NCBI GenBank assembly: GCA_963989245.1
Contig: OZ022342.1
Coordinates: 21,249,435-21,313,434, forward strand
Source of the DNA: Nansenia antarctica
Taxonomy: Eukaryota; Chordata; Actinopteri; Argentiniformes; Microstomatidae
DNA: 64,000 nucleotides
Direction: 5' to 3'
This document shows, in pieces, positions 12,415 to 35,935 of this stretch. The position numbers and the translations under genes are program-made. Within the stretch, counting starts at the first letter, position 1; each line of letters begins with the position of its first letter. The notes under the pieces are model-generated. The model was not told where the DNA came from. It worked only from the letters and a program-made list of their open reading frames with translations, and ran no database searches.

Positions 12415-14599
12415 ATTTTCTATGTTCATACACAAAAAAGGACTGAAATAAACGACTACTACCAATCCCAGATTGCCTCTTTAAACTGATTAGCAATAGA
12501 TTTCCTCTGTGTGCTCTGTACATCAGCAGATGAGTGCAGGAGAAGCTTCAGTTCAATCCATGGATATAAACTGCACCTTTGAGTAGGAGAGTAAATTCAT
12601 TAATTTTCACTTGCTGATGGAGGGATCCAGCTGTATACACGAGAGGCAAGTCGGCTTTGAATAAGGCTAGATTAGACCAGCGGGGGCTACCCGCCACTTC
12701 TCCCTGATTCGGCGGGAGCGTGAACACTCAGGAAGTGCCACCTACCCCTACCCGCCCCCTCCCCAATGGAGCCCAAACGAGGCTTGCTCCACTCTCCATG
12801 GCCTTCCTCAAGCTGCCAGCCGTATTTGTCTCAATAAGCTGGAATGCCCTCACAGAGCTCTATTAAAGCTCCCTTTTCCCCCTCAGTACATTTCCATTCG
12901 CCACGCAGGATAGATCACCAGTCGCTTCCTGATGAAGTCATTCTAGCTGCACGGACCATCTGGCAGAACAAGGGAATTGAATAATATTACCCCCCAAAAA
13001 TGCAATCTATTTGCGATGCTATTCGCCGGCAAGCACCACCGATTGATTCACCGTGCAACTTGGCTATGTCTGTGCCCTCTTTTACGGCTTTGTGCGATTC
13101 GGTTCCTGTGCTTCTCCTGCGGTACAGCTTTGAGCAGGGATGCATTTACACAGGGTATTTATAGAGCACACTCTGTGGGTTTAATAGTATGAATCATCTC
13201 ACAGCTGTAAGGTATACAATGCCCCGTGCCTATGAGTGCAATGTGGAATGAGTGAAGGGGAGCACCTTTTATCCAATCCTACGCACAGGATGGCCGTGTT
13301 TAAAAGACTCTTTCATCTTGACAGAGCACTCTCATCTTCGACAGGGAAGACGGTATGAAAGGACATTGGACACTACACTTATAGAAGGGCTGCTTGTCCT
13401 AAATTACCCTTTTGAATGATGTCCACGGCAGGGCAGGCTGTGAGATCTGGATGGCATTGTATCGGGAAGTCTGCTCAAAGTCCCAACACCGGGACCATAG
13501 TGGATGATACCCCATAGACTCTGCTGCATCTGTTAGCCCCCTGATCACTGCTTCTATCTGACAGCTACTGTGCAGCGCCTGCCCAGTCATGCGGGACACA
13601 GTCTGCTGAATCCATTGGCAATGGTAATGAGATGCAGAGTATCCCCCAGCTCAGCAGTGTCAGTTTGACAACTCCAAAATTAGCATTGATTCGGAATTCC
13701 TTTAACACCTTGTTAATAACATTTTGAAATGACCTACAGTATGTGCAGTCCATAATGCATTTACTGGTAAATTAATATAGCACCCTTTTGTCAAACGTAA
13801 TTATGACAGTGTAGCAAGAAGGATATTTCACATGTTATGAATAAAAAATGGAAATTGATGGTAGAGCTATGTATCATGAGTAATAAGCCTGGGTGTCAAG
13901 GTCCTGTTTACAACACAATACACACCCATACACACATGCCCTTCAAAAAGTCTTTGTCTCTCTGGCTGATTACAGAGAGCGTGTCTACACACAATACACA
14001 CAACACACACACACACACACATACACACACACATCATTGAGATAGTCAGGCACCTGACATCCTGTCCTTTACCACTATACAGTATCTACAGCACATCTGT
14101 CTCATAGAGGAGTTTTCACTCTTTCTCTAATTTTCTCGTTGGCTTTCTCTTTGTATAAAGTCAGACTGTGTCTCACAGCTCCGGGCGCGCTGGGACAGAA
14201 CACTGCACCAAGGCCGCGTTCATCAACATGATTAAAGCGCTCTCAGACATCCATAGAGCACCTCGAGGCCAGCGCCGCTGTACTGTACCTGACATATTAT
14301 GACAAGAGCCTCTCCGCTGCCCAGGATTCTCCCTCCCTCATCCCATCACAGTCTGATATACGACCGCGTGTCTGTCTGGTCCTAATGCGTTTCCTCATGT
14401 CATCTCACTCTGTGGCAGATGATCAAAGCAGACAAGTTGTCAGATCCTTAATGAGATGCTAAGCGGAGACCCTCTAGGGGGAGATAGATGCTAAGCGGAG
14501 ACTAGCCTAGAGGTAGAGAGATGCTAAGTCGCTAACAATCACTGGCCATAGCACCACCACGGGCCCCGTCAGGAGCACTTTGTATTATCATTCTCCCAC

Positions 14600-14602
<3 letters not shown>

Positions 14603-14644
<42 letters not shown>
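14603..14644 (+). repeat. (CT)n microsatellite
   Basis: About 21 uninterrupted CT dinucleotides. Confidence 0.95.
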
Positions 14645-14647
<3 letters not shown>

Positions 14648-15288
14648 CAGGGGCCCGAGTCACTCGCTCTGCTCGCAGAGAATGCAGCTCACGCCCCCCT
14701 CCTCTTCACTCTTGTCTCAACCTATCCTCCCTGTGCCATTCGTACTCCTCCACTTTGTTCAATTCGACGGCTGTTTTCCATTCTCGGTCACAGAGGGACC
14801 GATCTGTCTGCCTTTGAGAGCAGAGGAGCTCAAAGTTCCAGGTCCCACTGACTGGTGTGTCCTCAGACAAAGACTTTGACTACTTAATAAATCATACAGT
14901 ACGTTTCCTACAATGTTTATGTAACCATTTTCCAAACTACTTTATTTTACTCATGACATTGTTTATGAATATCTAAATAAATAAATCAATATATGAACAC
15001 CGAACGCGAGAGGGGGACCTTGCAACAAGGACAGTGTTTATGACTGTGTTTGTTCTGTTGAGGTTGTTTCACATTACTATTACTGTTCCCCTCCAAAACT
15101 CTCTGCATGGGTTGAGGTTCTGCATATTGATTTCACACTGCAGTGGAAGTCAGCCCCATTACTGCTGCTGGAGTGTCCGCTGCTCTGGGCCTCCACAATA
15201 TGGGCTCCAGTGTATCTATCCCTCTGGCCTCAGACACACACACACCATTACAACAACTCACCCATGCAAGGGGTCCCTCTACAGGGGT

Positions 15289-15292
<4 letters not shown>

Positions 15293-15334
<42 letters not shown>
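15293..15334 (+). repeat. (CA)n microsatellite
   Basis: About 21 CA dinucleotides. The reading frames of Thr-His and Cys-Val across it are artefacts. Confidence 0.95.
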
Positions 15335-15336
<2 letters not shown>

Positions 15337-15647
15337 CTCTGGGGACACTCACAGTGCAGCCCTGATTTGCATACATAGTGAGGCAGTGACATTTCAACCC
15401 CCCCTCCCGCCCCCACCCCGCTGGCCAGACTCCAGCCCAACAACAGGGTTTAACAGTAGTGCATGGTGTGGTCTGGCCTGGCCTGGTACTGTGTATCGCC
15501 TGGCTGAGAGTGCTGTGCTATTGTGGAAAATGAAGTGATCAGGACGTGCAAGATGAGGGTCACAGAGAGGCTTATCTGCCTATGAATATTTCAGGCCCCA
15601 GCGGGGTGTGTTATTACAGCTCCAGTGTGCCTGCCTTCACAACATGG

Positions 15648-15763
15648 GCAGGACAGCACACTCACAGCATGTGCAGGACAGCACACTCGCAGCATGTGCA
15701 GGACAGCACACTCACAACATGTGCAGGACAGCACACTCACAACATGTGCAGGACAGCACACAC
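15648..15763 (+). repeat. 25-bp minisatellite, about 4.6 copies
   Basis: Unit GCAGGACAGCACACTCACAG followed by CATGT, with A/G variants at two positions. Because 25 is not a multiple of three, all three forward frames stay open, which explains the overlapping repetitive reading frames here. Confidence 0.9.
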
Positions 15764-17028
15764 GATTACTGGCTGTCGCAGTTACACTGTCTGGGACTGA
15801 ATCACACAGAAATTAAACCAATCTTTGGGAAAAAAATGTGTTGTGTATTATTTTGAAGGTCAGCTGCTGTGCAAGTCCTATGCATGTGTTGTTTGAGAGC
15901 AAGTTATCGATTCTGTTGTTTACAGCTTAGTATAAATGAGTGAGAGAAGTCAATAGATTTCAACAATTTTGATTATGGACCATAATATGCAAATAAATTA
16001 GCATAAGCTGGCACTGAATCAATGTAACTATGATCATTCTGCAAATGAAACTGACCTTCTCCAACATTGGTACCTGTAGAACTTTCTGAAGCGCTACAGG
16101 CTAACAAGAATACTATTCCATGTTCATACTGTAAATCTGCAAACCCAGGAGTGTCTGAAAAGCTCAGAAAATAGCTATGAAAGGCAAATAAGCCAAATAA
16201 TAAGTCAAATAAACCTCTGGTCATTTTGAAAGATCCCACACTAGCCTGAAAAACCTCCAGTGGTACTGGTATCTTCAGAAACTACCTCCTATGCCATACA
16301 TTATAGTATCTATAGGCTGGCCTACATCTAAAGACCCTACTTACTCTTACCCTACATCTAAAGAGCCAATTTGATACTAATAATTCATCAAATGACAAGA
16401 GAATTGGTTTGCCAAAAGCTAATTGTTAATCTCATTCCCAGAAATCGTCCGATTGATGTTTTGGAAGATCTGATGGACCAATGTGTAAAATGTGGCCTTC
16501 GTGGCCTACAATAAATAGAATCGTGCATGTTTTTGATTTGGAGCTACAGCTATGTGCAGCCGTGTGATTCAATGAAATCAAATAATGACAAATACTTTAA
16601 TCAGTAAATTCACTCCCACTAAGGCCAGCTTTGAGTCGTTGTTATCCCAGGCTTTTATGCACTGTGCGCAATAGCCCGAGGACAAGGTTAGTTGTAGATC
16701 TCAACGTTTCTACATGATGGCCACTGAGCTAACACATGCATTACCAAATTACTAGTCATGGGTGAACACCCAAATAGGCCTTAGGGAGCCATAGGGAGCA
16801 TACACACAGACACACCAACAGGATGGTCACAGAAGGAGACAGTATAAAGACAACTGAAGCCTTAAAATCCCCAAAATGTTAATGCGACGGTAACATTCTA
16901 AGATTCATTGAATTTTAAACTCCTTATTATTTGAGTGCAAGGAAAACTCCTGTTCCTTGTGTCTTGTGCCATCCTGCTTTGTGCCATACAGTGCCATTGG
17001 CCTGTTATTACTGTACAACAGGGGAGGC

Positions 17029-17164
17029 TGGAGGAAGTCGAGATTGGAGGACAGGCTCATTGTAATGGATTGGAACACGTGTGTTGGATAGCATTGCTCA
17101 TTCCATTTCCATGCATTACAATGAGCCTGTCCCCCAAATGTCCTGCCTCCACCAGCCCCCACTG
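17029..17164. mobile_element. palindromic MITE of salmonid-like type
   Basis: Begins CAGGGGAGGCTGG and ends CCAGCCCCCACTG. Inside, GACAGGCTCATTGTAATG is mirrored by CATTACAATGAGCCTGTC. From memory this closely resembles an inverted-repeat MITE present in very many copies in salmonid genomes. It is one of the two clues to the lineage. Confidence 0.7.
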
Positions 17165-17212
17165 GTGTGCAAGTCCTAAAAGAGCATGAGGGAAGTGAAT
17201 CCTGATCTCTAC

Positions 17213-17718
17213 AGTTAGCTTGAGACGTACACTAGTTACATAGTTAGCGTGAGACGTACACTAGTTACATAGTTAGTGTGAGGAGCTACACTAGTTACAT
17301 AGTTAGTGTGAGACGTACACTAGTTACATAGTTAGTGTGAGACATACACTAGTTACATAGTTAGTGTGAGACGTACACTAGTTACATAGTTAGTGTGAGA
17401 CGTACACTAGTTACATAGTTAATGTGAGACATACACTAGTTACATAGTTAGTGTGAGACGTACACTAGTTACATAGTTAGTGTGAGACGTACACTAGTTA
17501 CATAGTTAGCGTGAGACGTACACTAGTTACATAGTTAGTGTGAGACATACACTAGTTACATAGTTAGTGTGAGACATACACTAGTTACATAGTTAGTGAG
17601 ACGTACACTAGTTACATAGTTAGTGTGAGACGTACACTAGTTACATAGTTAGCGTGAGACGTACACTAGTTACATAGTTAGTGTGAGACGTACACTAGTG
17701 ACATAGTTAGCGTGAGAC
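17213..17718 (+). repeat. 29-bp minisatellite, about 17 copies
   Basis: Unit ACATAGTTAGTGTGAGACGT followed by ACACTAGTT. Copies differ mostly at GCGTG/GTGTG and ACGTAC/ACATAC. One unit near 17280 carries an insertion (GAGGAGCTACAC) and one near 17595 lacks two bases. The high similarity indicates recent expansion, so the locus is probably length-polymorphic. Confidence 0.95.
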
Positions 17719-18410
17719 GGTCACTTCCACTTCCTGGCAAACATGGACACCTGAGACACCAAACTCATCCAAGGCAGAGGGAAATGCCAGCCCACCTCAT
17801 ACATTATTCATGAGCCTTTAGTTATTCATCAGACACGGACAAATATTAACCTGTGTGCAAGCAAGGGAGCCCCATGAATATTCAACAGAGGGGGCTTATA
17901 TTTAAACATGACTAGAAATAAATAGCATGACTTGTAAATGTCAGGTAATTAAGTCACTTTCGGTTGGTTGGAGCTCTCGACGATGCATTTAATAACACGT
18001 GGGAGACATGGATTCACAATTACATTTCCCATGTATTCCTCTATTGGATTTTCGATATAGTCCTGCAGAAGATGAATCATAATATGATAAAATATCTATA
18101 TACAATAGAATATTATTCCCTACCTATCAGTGACAGCGCTGAAGTGTTTGCTCTGTTTCTCCATGATTTATCTTTCACTGACCCATTATGATTGAGGCGT
18201 GTCGAAACAGTCATTTCTTAGAGTAAGCAGGGTTGCTTATCAACCGAATTGATTTGAGTATGAATACAAATAATCACAAATGAATTAAAGTTTATTTCTG
18301 TAATATAACGAGCAGCCATTGTATAGTAAGAATAACTCTTAGAATTCCATGGGGCGTATAGTACAGTATGTGCAGGCTGGGACCTAAAGATACCTTGGAT
18401 GGGCAACATG

Positions 18411-18896
18411 AATGAATGATGAATGAATGGTCTTTATTGTCATTGATATAGTACAGGTACCAAACAACGAAATTTGGGAGGGGGGGCTCCCCTGGTGCTA
18501 GGAAAAAAAAACAAAAAAACAAGAAGGGAAAGGAGCTGGTTTACATAAATAAAGGCTATGTACACTATCCACTATACTATACTATACAAATAAAACACTG
18601 TGCTGTACTCTATGCTACGCTATACCTATTCTAACATTTCCTATTCTCTGAACCTTATGTACCCTAGGGTTGTCATATTGCACATAGTGTTATTGCACAT
18701 TCATTTAAAGTGTCGCAGTTTGCAGGCTTGAAATGTACACATTTGTGCCTCAGCACTACACCTGATTTCAATCCAGCAGCTGCCATCAATCCGTCCAGAC
18801 TGTCCAGGGCCCAGAACCTAGGTCTTTGCTGAGCTTCAGTCTGTTTGTCCTTGCGAACATGGTCCTGAACCGCCTGTTCGAGGGCAGCCGAGCAAA
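18411..18896 (-). mobile_element. non-LTR retrotransposon 3' end, copy A (antisense)
   Basis: Nearly identical to 32515-33038. On the minus strand it ends with ATGACAATAAAGACCATTCA and an ATTC-type tail, as expected of a LINE 3' end. Compared with copy B it lacks about 37 bp near 18831, flanked by short matching sequence (GCTG). Similarity to known LINE sequence may continue to about 18980. The reading frames inside show no intact protein. Confidence 0.75.
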
Positions 18897-19329
18897 GTGT
18901 TCGTACCCAGGGTGGGATGGGTCTCTGGAGATCTTGGAGGCCTTCCTGAGGCAGCGTGTGCCTCAGGAAGGAAACATGCAGACACACACTCCATGAACCA
19001 CAGTGGGCCCTGACTTACTGTAGGTAGTGGTGTATAAATAGGTTTAGCTGAGCGTGTCGAATTCATTGTTGCGGTTGACTTATCCGCAGCACATTCTAGT
19101 TTTATCAGCAACCTCAAATACTGTACATACTATTTCATATAGGACCAATATGCATTATTTCCGGGAACAAAGTGAGGGTAAAACAAGGACACGCACAGTA
19201 GGACGAGCCGGGGCAGCGCCAACCTGTAGCATTCTCAGGGAATAAACACCCCCAACCAGCAGATGGTGATTTTGGCAGAGAGCAGCAGGGGGCCTCTCTC
19301 CATAAGCACACAATGGTGCCCTCCTAGTA

Positions 19330-19333
<4 letters not shown>

Positions 19334-19392
<59 letters not shown>

Positions 19393-19418
19393 TGTGTCTG
19401 TGTGTATGTGTGTGTGTT
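19334..19418 (+). repeat. (TG)n microsatellite
   Basis: About 29 TG dinucleotides, then interrupted repeats. Confidence 0.95.
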
Positions 19419-20665
19419 GTTTCTCTCCTCCCACATGAAAATCAGATCTATGGCTGCTTGTTTCTGTCTTGTTTTCCTGTACCTGAAACCCACATAGATA
19501 TTATAAAACTTTGTTACTGCTTATTATTTTTTATCACCCACACACTCCCACGTGAAAACATAACTACAATCAAACATTCAAGATTTTCAACTTGATAGTG
19601 TCATGTGAGAGTGCCTGGCCACAGCTAAACCTATCCCTCTTGATGGTAAATACTTACACTAGCACCTCATTAGAATGCCATATCAGAATGTTGGTGTTGG
19701 TGCTGGTGTGTGTGTGTGTGCATGCGTGCATGTGTGAGTGTGTGTAAAGCCCGCAATTTGCATAGGGAAAAACAGTACTAAACAACAGCAACTAAAACGT
19801 CTACCTCTCATGAATAAAACAACGGTGAATGTCAGCCCCTGCATGACACCTATTTGATTTATAATTAGAGTGGAGCATTTGAAATGCATCTCTTTTGTTC
19901 AGCTGTGGGCAAAATGTATTTCTTCATTTTATGTGATAGATATTGCTGACTGCATGAGTGTAGGGTGCAAATCTCTTGATAATTTCAAACATGCTGACTC
20001 CTCTGTGTTGTGTATCTCTAATGATCTGAGAGCAGTTTCTGCATAGTGTGTCTCACACATTTGATAGAGGGTTGTATACTATATGAGTTGCATCCATACC
20101 CCTGAACTTTAAATCTGTATAGAGTTCGAGCAAGTCTGTGACTCTGAAATGACGTCTCACTGTTCACCAGGTTCAGGAAAAGTAGGGAATCCCAGAATGC
20201 ATGTTCTCTCTTAAAGTAATAAAGCTGTCAAAGAGGAAAGCATCTTCAAAGGAGGCATTGTGTTCGATTCAACTCATTGGAGTCGGCTCTGCACAGCGAT
20301 AAGATCAATGTTCTTGTTGTCTTATCCTATTTCTCAACTGCTCTCTTATGTGTTGATAGTCTCTTTGGACAGGATGACAGGATTAGATGAATGCAGCCGA
20401 GGCTCCTATCATAGAGCCTCCCTGTCACGATTCCTACAAGAAAATGACCGTTGCGTTATCCAAACTATGCTGCAGTGCGTTGGTCTGGCGAGGGGTAAGA
20501 CAGGCTCATTTGTCAATAATTAGCAAACTGTGGACAGAGAAGAGAGAAGAGGAGGGGAGGTGGAGAGGCAGGTGAGAGAGAGAGAGAGTGAGAGAAAGAA
20601 AGAGAGAGAGAGTCGCCCATTACAGACAAGCTTGTGTGTGAACCAAAGGGTGCTACATTAAGACA

Positions 20666-31568
<10,903 letters not shown>

Positions 31569-31828
31569 AACTACTGCAACCACAGAGTCCTTAACACTAA
31601 ATGGACATGAAAGAACTGCAAAACGTTGACAAATAATTGAATTGAGTCACCAAGGTCCCATCTATGGGAACATCACGATGAGAGCCGAGTGTCTCAAAGT
31701 GGACGATGACGATTCCACCTTTGCTAAAGATAATTACCACTCTACAATAACGCCCCAAACAAGAGATTTACTCATTGACTCCATGAAGGCTGTGTTATAA
31801 TAAGGCAATAAGTAATACTGGACAAAAC

Positions 31829-31834
31829 AATAAA
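31829..31834 (+). terminator. candidate polyadenylation signal of PIPOX
   Basis: AATAAA 261 bp after the stop codon, the first canonical hexamer downstream. A short 3' UTR is typical, but later signals cannot be excluded. Confidence 0.55.
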
Positions 31835-32514
31835 AGGAAGAAAGGGAGCCCTGTGTTGCACATTGCTTTTCTGTCCCACTTCTTGGCACTTTCTCTGGGT
31901 TTCTAGCCCTGTGCTTTCTCCCTGTAGACACAATCCCCTCCAAGAAAAAAACACATCGTTAAAATGCCCTCAGCTGTGAAGCCATTAGTCTCTCTACAGA
32001 GGCAGTGTACTGCCAGCTCAGTAATGTTCCACAGTGTACCTGTTCTCTCTGTAAACATTTCTATCACTAATCAGCTAGATAGACAATAGGCCATAGTTCA
32101 TCATCAGCACCAATGAGAAAATTATACAGTGAGTGTATCAGCAGGATATTCATTCACAGAGCTGAAAATTAATTTGTATTGATTGAGCTAGACAATGGCG
32201 GCATTAAAAGCCCATGCATGGATAAATTCACACTTCTCCCAACTAGGAGAGGCTGAGAGTGGGCCCTGGGAGGAATCACATGGTGAGTAGTCTGGGGACT
32301 GTATGCTGTAAGGAGAATTAGACAAGCATGTGTCACACCATGTAGTGGATTTGAGGCTACATGGACGCCTTTTCTCAATTGTTAAGAACACGTCTCCTCA
32401 TTGTCCTTTCCTCAGTCCTCCACTTGCTTCATCCTCAAAAAGCATTGGAGACTTCTGGTGATGCTATGATAGTGGTAGCTGTGTAGCCAACTCGCTCGCT
32501 GAGAAATCCTCTCC

Positions 32515-33038
32515 AAATGAATGATGAATGAATGGTCTTTATTGTCATTGATATAGTACAGGTACCAAACAACGAAATTTGGGAGGGGGGGCTCCCCTGG
32601 TGCTAGGAAAGAAAAAACTAAAAAACAAGAAGGGAAAGGAGCTGGTTTACATAAATAAAGGCTATGTACACTATCCACTATACTATACTATACAAATAAA
32701 ACACTGTGCTGTACTCTATGCTATGCTATACCTATTCTAACATTTCCTATTCTCTGAACCTTATGTACCCTAGGGTTGTCATATTGCACATAGTGTTATT
32801 GCACATTCATTTTAAAGTGTCGCAGTTTGCAGGCTTGAAATTTACACATTTGTGCCTCAGCACTACACCTGATTTCAATCCAGCAGCTGCCATCAATCCG
32901 TCCAGACTGTCCAGGGCCCAGAACCTAGGTCTTTGCTGTGTTCAGGGCCTGAATGGCCCTGGGGTAGAAGCTGAGCTTCAGTCTGTTTGTCCTTGCGAAC
33001 ATGGTCCTGAACCGCCTGTTCGAGGGCAGCCGAGCAAA
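32515..33038 (-). mobile_element. non-LTR retrotransposon 3' end, copy B (antisense)
   Basis: Near-identical partner of 18411-18896, apart from about 37 extra bases (around 32938-32975) that copy A has lost. It has the same minus-strand ending ATGACAATAAAGACCATTCA. Its 5' side is cut at 33038, exactly where an L1-like fragment of opposite orientation begins. Confidence 0.75.
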
Positions 33039-33715
33039 CCGGTCATAAATAATATAAATATCGAGGCATACACTATTCAAGCACTAAAGACTATACGAAC
33101 AAAATGTCCCATCGACAGAAAGTAAATGAACGCAGAGGTAAAGGAAAGAATGATGAACAGAAACAGATGGAAAAACCCCGCCACCATCTCTCCCAAGATG
33201 GAGACGAGTCTCACGAGGCAGAGTCGCTAATTCTCTCCGAGCTTTGTGAAATGAGAAAGGAACATGAGGAGGCCGCAGAAGACACTAAAACGAGGCTAGA
33301 GAGAGTGGAGGAGAATATGAATGATTTGACTACACGAACCGAAAAGTTGGAGGGGAAATTGAATGAAATAGAAGCCAGAGTAAGCTCAACAATCTGATCG
33401 AGATCTTCCCTGACCCATTTGTCTTTGAGATCCAGAGTTTTCCAATGGACAGGCGAAGAAGTAGAGAATATGGTTTATTAAATCGGGGGATTAGGCTACA
33501 TACTTGTTAGATTGAACGATTGAACTGATTGTATGGTTGTCTGGGTTTGTGATGCCTCTTTGAAAAGAATTGGAAGAAGTTATGTGGATGTGCTGCTTAC
33601 ATTTGCTATGCAACTTACTGCAATACTATTTTTACTTTATTGTTTTTGTATTTGTATGTTCACTTTCTATAATAAAAAAAAGAAGTTTAAAATAAATAAA
33701 ATAAAAGAATAATGC
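33039..33715 (+). mobile_element. internally deleted L1-like LINE (ORF1 N-terminus joined to 3' end)
   Basis: A short leader precedes a 97-residue reading frame at 33104-33397 (MSHRQKVNERRGKGKND; then a Glu/Lys-rich heptad region with ERVEENMNDLTTRTEKLEGK). This is like the coiled-coil N-terminus of ORF1 proteins of fish L1/Tx1-type LINEs. The frame closes at 33395-33397, and AT-rich sequence then runs to ATAATAAAAAAAAG and an A-rich tail at about 33670-33710. The RNA-binding part and all of ORF2 are absent. It is not considered a host gene. Confidence 0.6.
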
Positions 33716-35872
33716 AGGGAAGGAACCTAGATCTTCCTCCTCCAATGCATTTTCAGAAGGACGCACATGGTGGACAGAAGCGAGGACACAAGGAATCCCT
33801 GTTCCTTACAATTGAGAAAAGGCTTTTGTCAAGAGTGACTCATTCTTATACCAGATACTGTACATTCTGGTGCCATGCTGCAGTTGGATTCTTTTCTTTT
33901 TCTGAAAAAAAAAAAAACAACTTGCAGAGAGCAAGTCATAAAAAACACTGATTTCAAGGTTGAATTATGAGTGAAACAGACAAATTATTGCAAATACATT
34001 TCATACTTTTGGTGCTGCCTCGCTGGCTCTGCTCAGCATGGATTCCAAACCCTTTAGAAACTCATCAGATCAGTGACTTGTAATGCTCTTAGCATAAATT
34101 ATTTTAAACCACAGGAGCAGCAAGAGGGGTCAATGAGCATAATCTCTTATGAGCACATTTTGCCCATTTGCTAATTCCATCTTCGCTTATCTCAGTTTGG
34201 TCAGAATTGAATCATTCCCCGCTTTTAGGGAAACGGAAATGCTAAGTTTTACCTTTTTTTGTGGCTCGTCAAAATCATATTTCATAGTGGTTTACTCCTA
34301 GAGAAGTGAGAAGAGTTTAAAGGAAAGAGATGTTTGAGATGAAAACACAGTAAAAAAAACAACGGCAGAGAGTCGACAGGTACAGTACAGTAACTATGAC
34401 AACACCTTTAGGTACAGTAGTAGGGCAGAGAGAAGAGTGGCGCATTCAGTCTAATGCAGAGAAGGAATCAGAGAGAGAGAGAACACTGCATAAGATATTA
34501 GTCTGATGAGGGGGAAAGAGGTCTTGTTGGCTAACATTTGTGCCAAAAATGGTACTGTATGGTACAGTAGATTGATTTCACCCCTTAAACTGCCAATGCA
34601 AAATGTGAATCAAATTACATATGAAAATCAAGATCTGGCTGATGGAAAAGAAACTCATAGAGTGACCGTGTGGATTCACCAAATGCTCACCTTCAGACAG
34701 CACCATATAAGACAGAATGCATTTTATCTTGAAGTCTATGTGTCATACCTTAAAAACACCAACACCAAAGCATAGCTAAAAGAGCGAAATAGTAAAAGGC
34801 ATGCCTGTTGCCAATTGGGAGACAGCGCAGGCAAGAACAGTGAACAGAAATAGAGTCACACCACAGTGAGAGAAACCAGTGTTGATGTTTAGAAGTGTAA
34901 TGAGCTTGCTGCTTACGGGAGGCTGAGAAACTGTCAAATGCTTTTTTTCAGCTTCTGACTGTCAGCATCCCACAAGGTAAGTAGCCTTGAGAACTGATGG
35001 TCGCAATCTCCTGTTTCCAAAAGGAGGACTCTTTAGTACCTCTCTCCAAGACCAGGAGAACATCCTAGGACCTACTCACAGCGACACAGCATCACCTCTC
35101 TGGCAGACACAAAGAGCATGGCAGGGGAGGTTTTGGCCACCTACATACATACTCAGAGGTGGAGATAGAGAGAGTGGGATCCAGCAATGAAATTGGTGAG
35201 AGACATAATAGCATTCACTTTTATTTTCCACTCCAAAGGTTTCAGTAATTCTTTTTCTGCTTGGGGTATGACTGGTGTGAAAGAAAAACTGAAAATCAAA
35301 TATTTCCTCCTCCGTGGGCGATATCATTGCATCTCCTTCATGTAAAGTCCCACACACGCTGAGAGAAAATGCTTTAATGGTTCCCTAGGCCCTGTGAAGA
35401 CCTATGCAAAATGTAAACAAAGTCGGAGCCTACCTTTGAACCCACAGACAATGGGACCACTACTGTGCAGTGTTCATTAGAGTGGAAACGATATGTGCAA
35501 ACAGAAAGAAGCACCCAAAACAGCACACTCCACTGAGCCTTTTCATCTTAGAATTGCAAATGAACAGTTTTCCTCACCTGGTCTCTGCAGGCGGAGTCCC
35601 AGCGCCTCCAATCATAGTGTTACTGACAGTAGACTGCCTGCAGAAAACTGGGAGCACTAATCGCTAAGGATGGAGCCTGATGGACACTTCCCCCTCCTCA
35701 GACTGCAACATAACATGGCCTACTGCCTGAGAGAGCTGGCGCCCTCCACCACAAGGTCAGATGTGGAGGCTATATTCTCTCCTCATCTACACTACACACC
35801 AACACTTGCTAGATGAGACATAGATCCTCTTCATCATACACTAGCATCATACATATGGATGAATCACAGGTA

Positions 35873-35935
35873 AATGCACTGACTTATATAGCACCTTATA
35901 ACAAAGCGCTTTCCAAAGGCCTCTCATTCACACAT
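35873..35935 (+). repeat. short dispersed fish repeat (TATATAGC...CGCTTT type)
   Basis: TTATATAGCACC, then AAAGCGCTTTCC and GGCCTCTCATTCACAC. The same family appears more fully at 52115-52270. Confidence 0.55.

Larger units (their letters stand above)
5051..20665. other. intergenic region between SEZ6 and PIPOX
   Basis: Head-to-head spacer of about 15.6 kb. No exon of a host gene is recognisable. It contains the L2-type LINE (7.9-9.6 kb), LINE 3'-end fragments, a long hairpin (12.16-12.38 kb), a palindromic MITE (17.03-17.16 kb), a 29-bp minisatellite, a 25-bp minisatellite and several microsatellites, listed separately. The stretches 5.1-7.2, 9.7-10.4, 12.4-14.5 and 15.8-17.0 kb show nothing I can name. 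The AT-rich segments at 12.83-13.10 and 17.74-17.96 kb could hold regulatory sequence. Confidence 0.6.

Noticed and set aside
17213..17718. CRISPR-like regular array
   Set aside because: Units are contiguous 29-mers without distinct spacers, in a vertebrate genome: a minisatellite.
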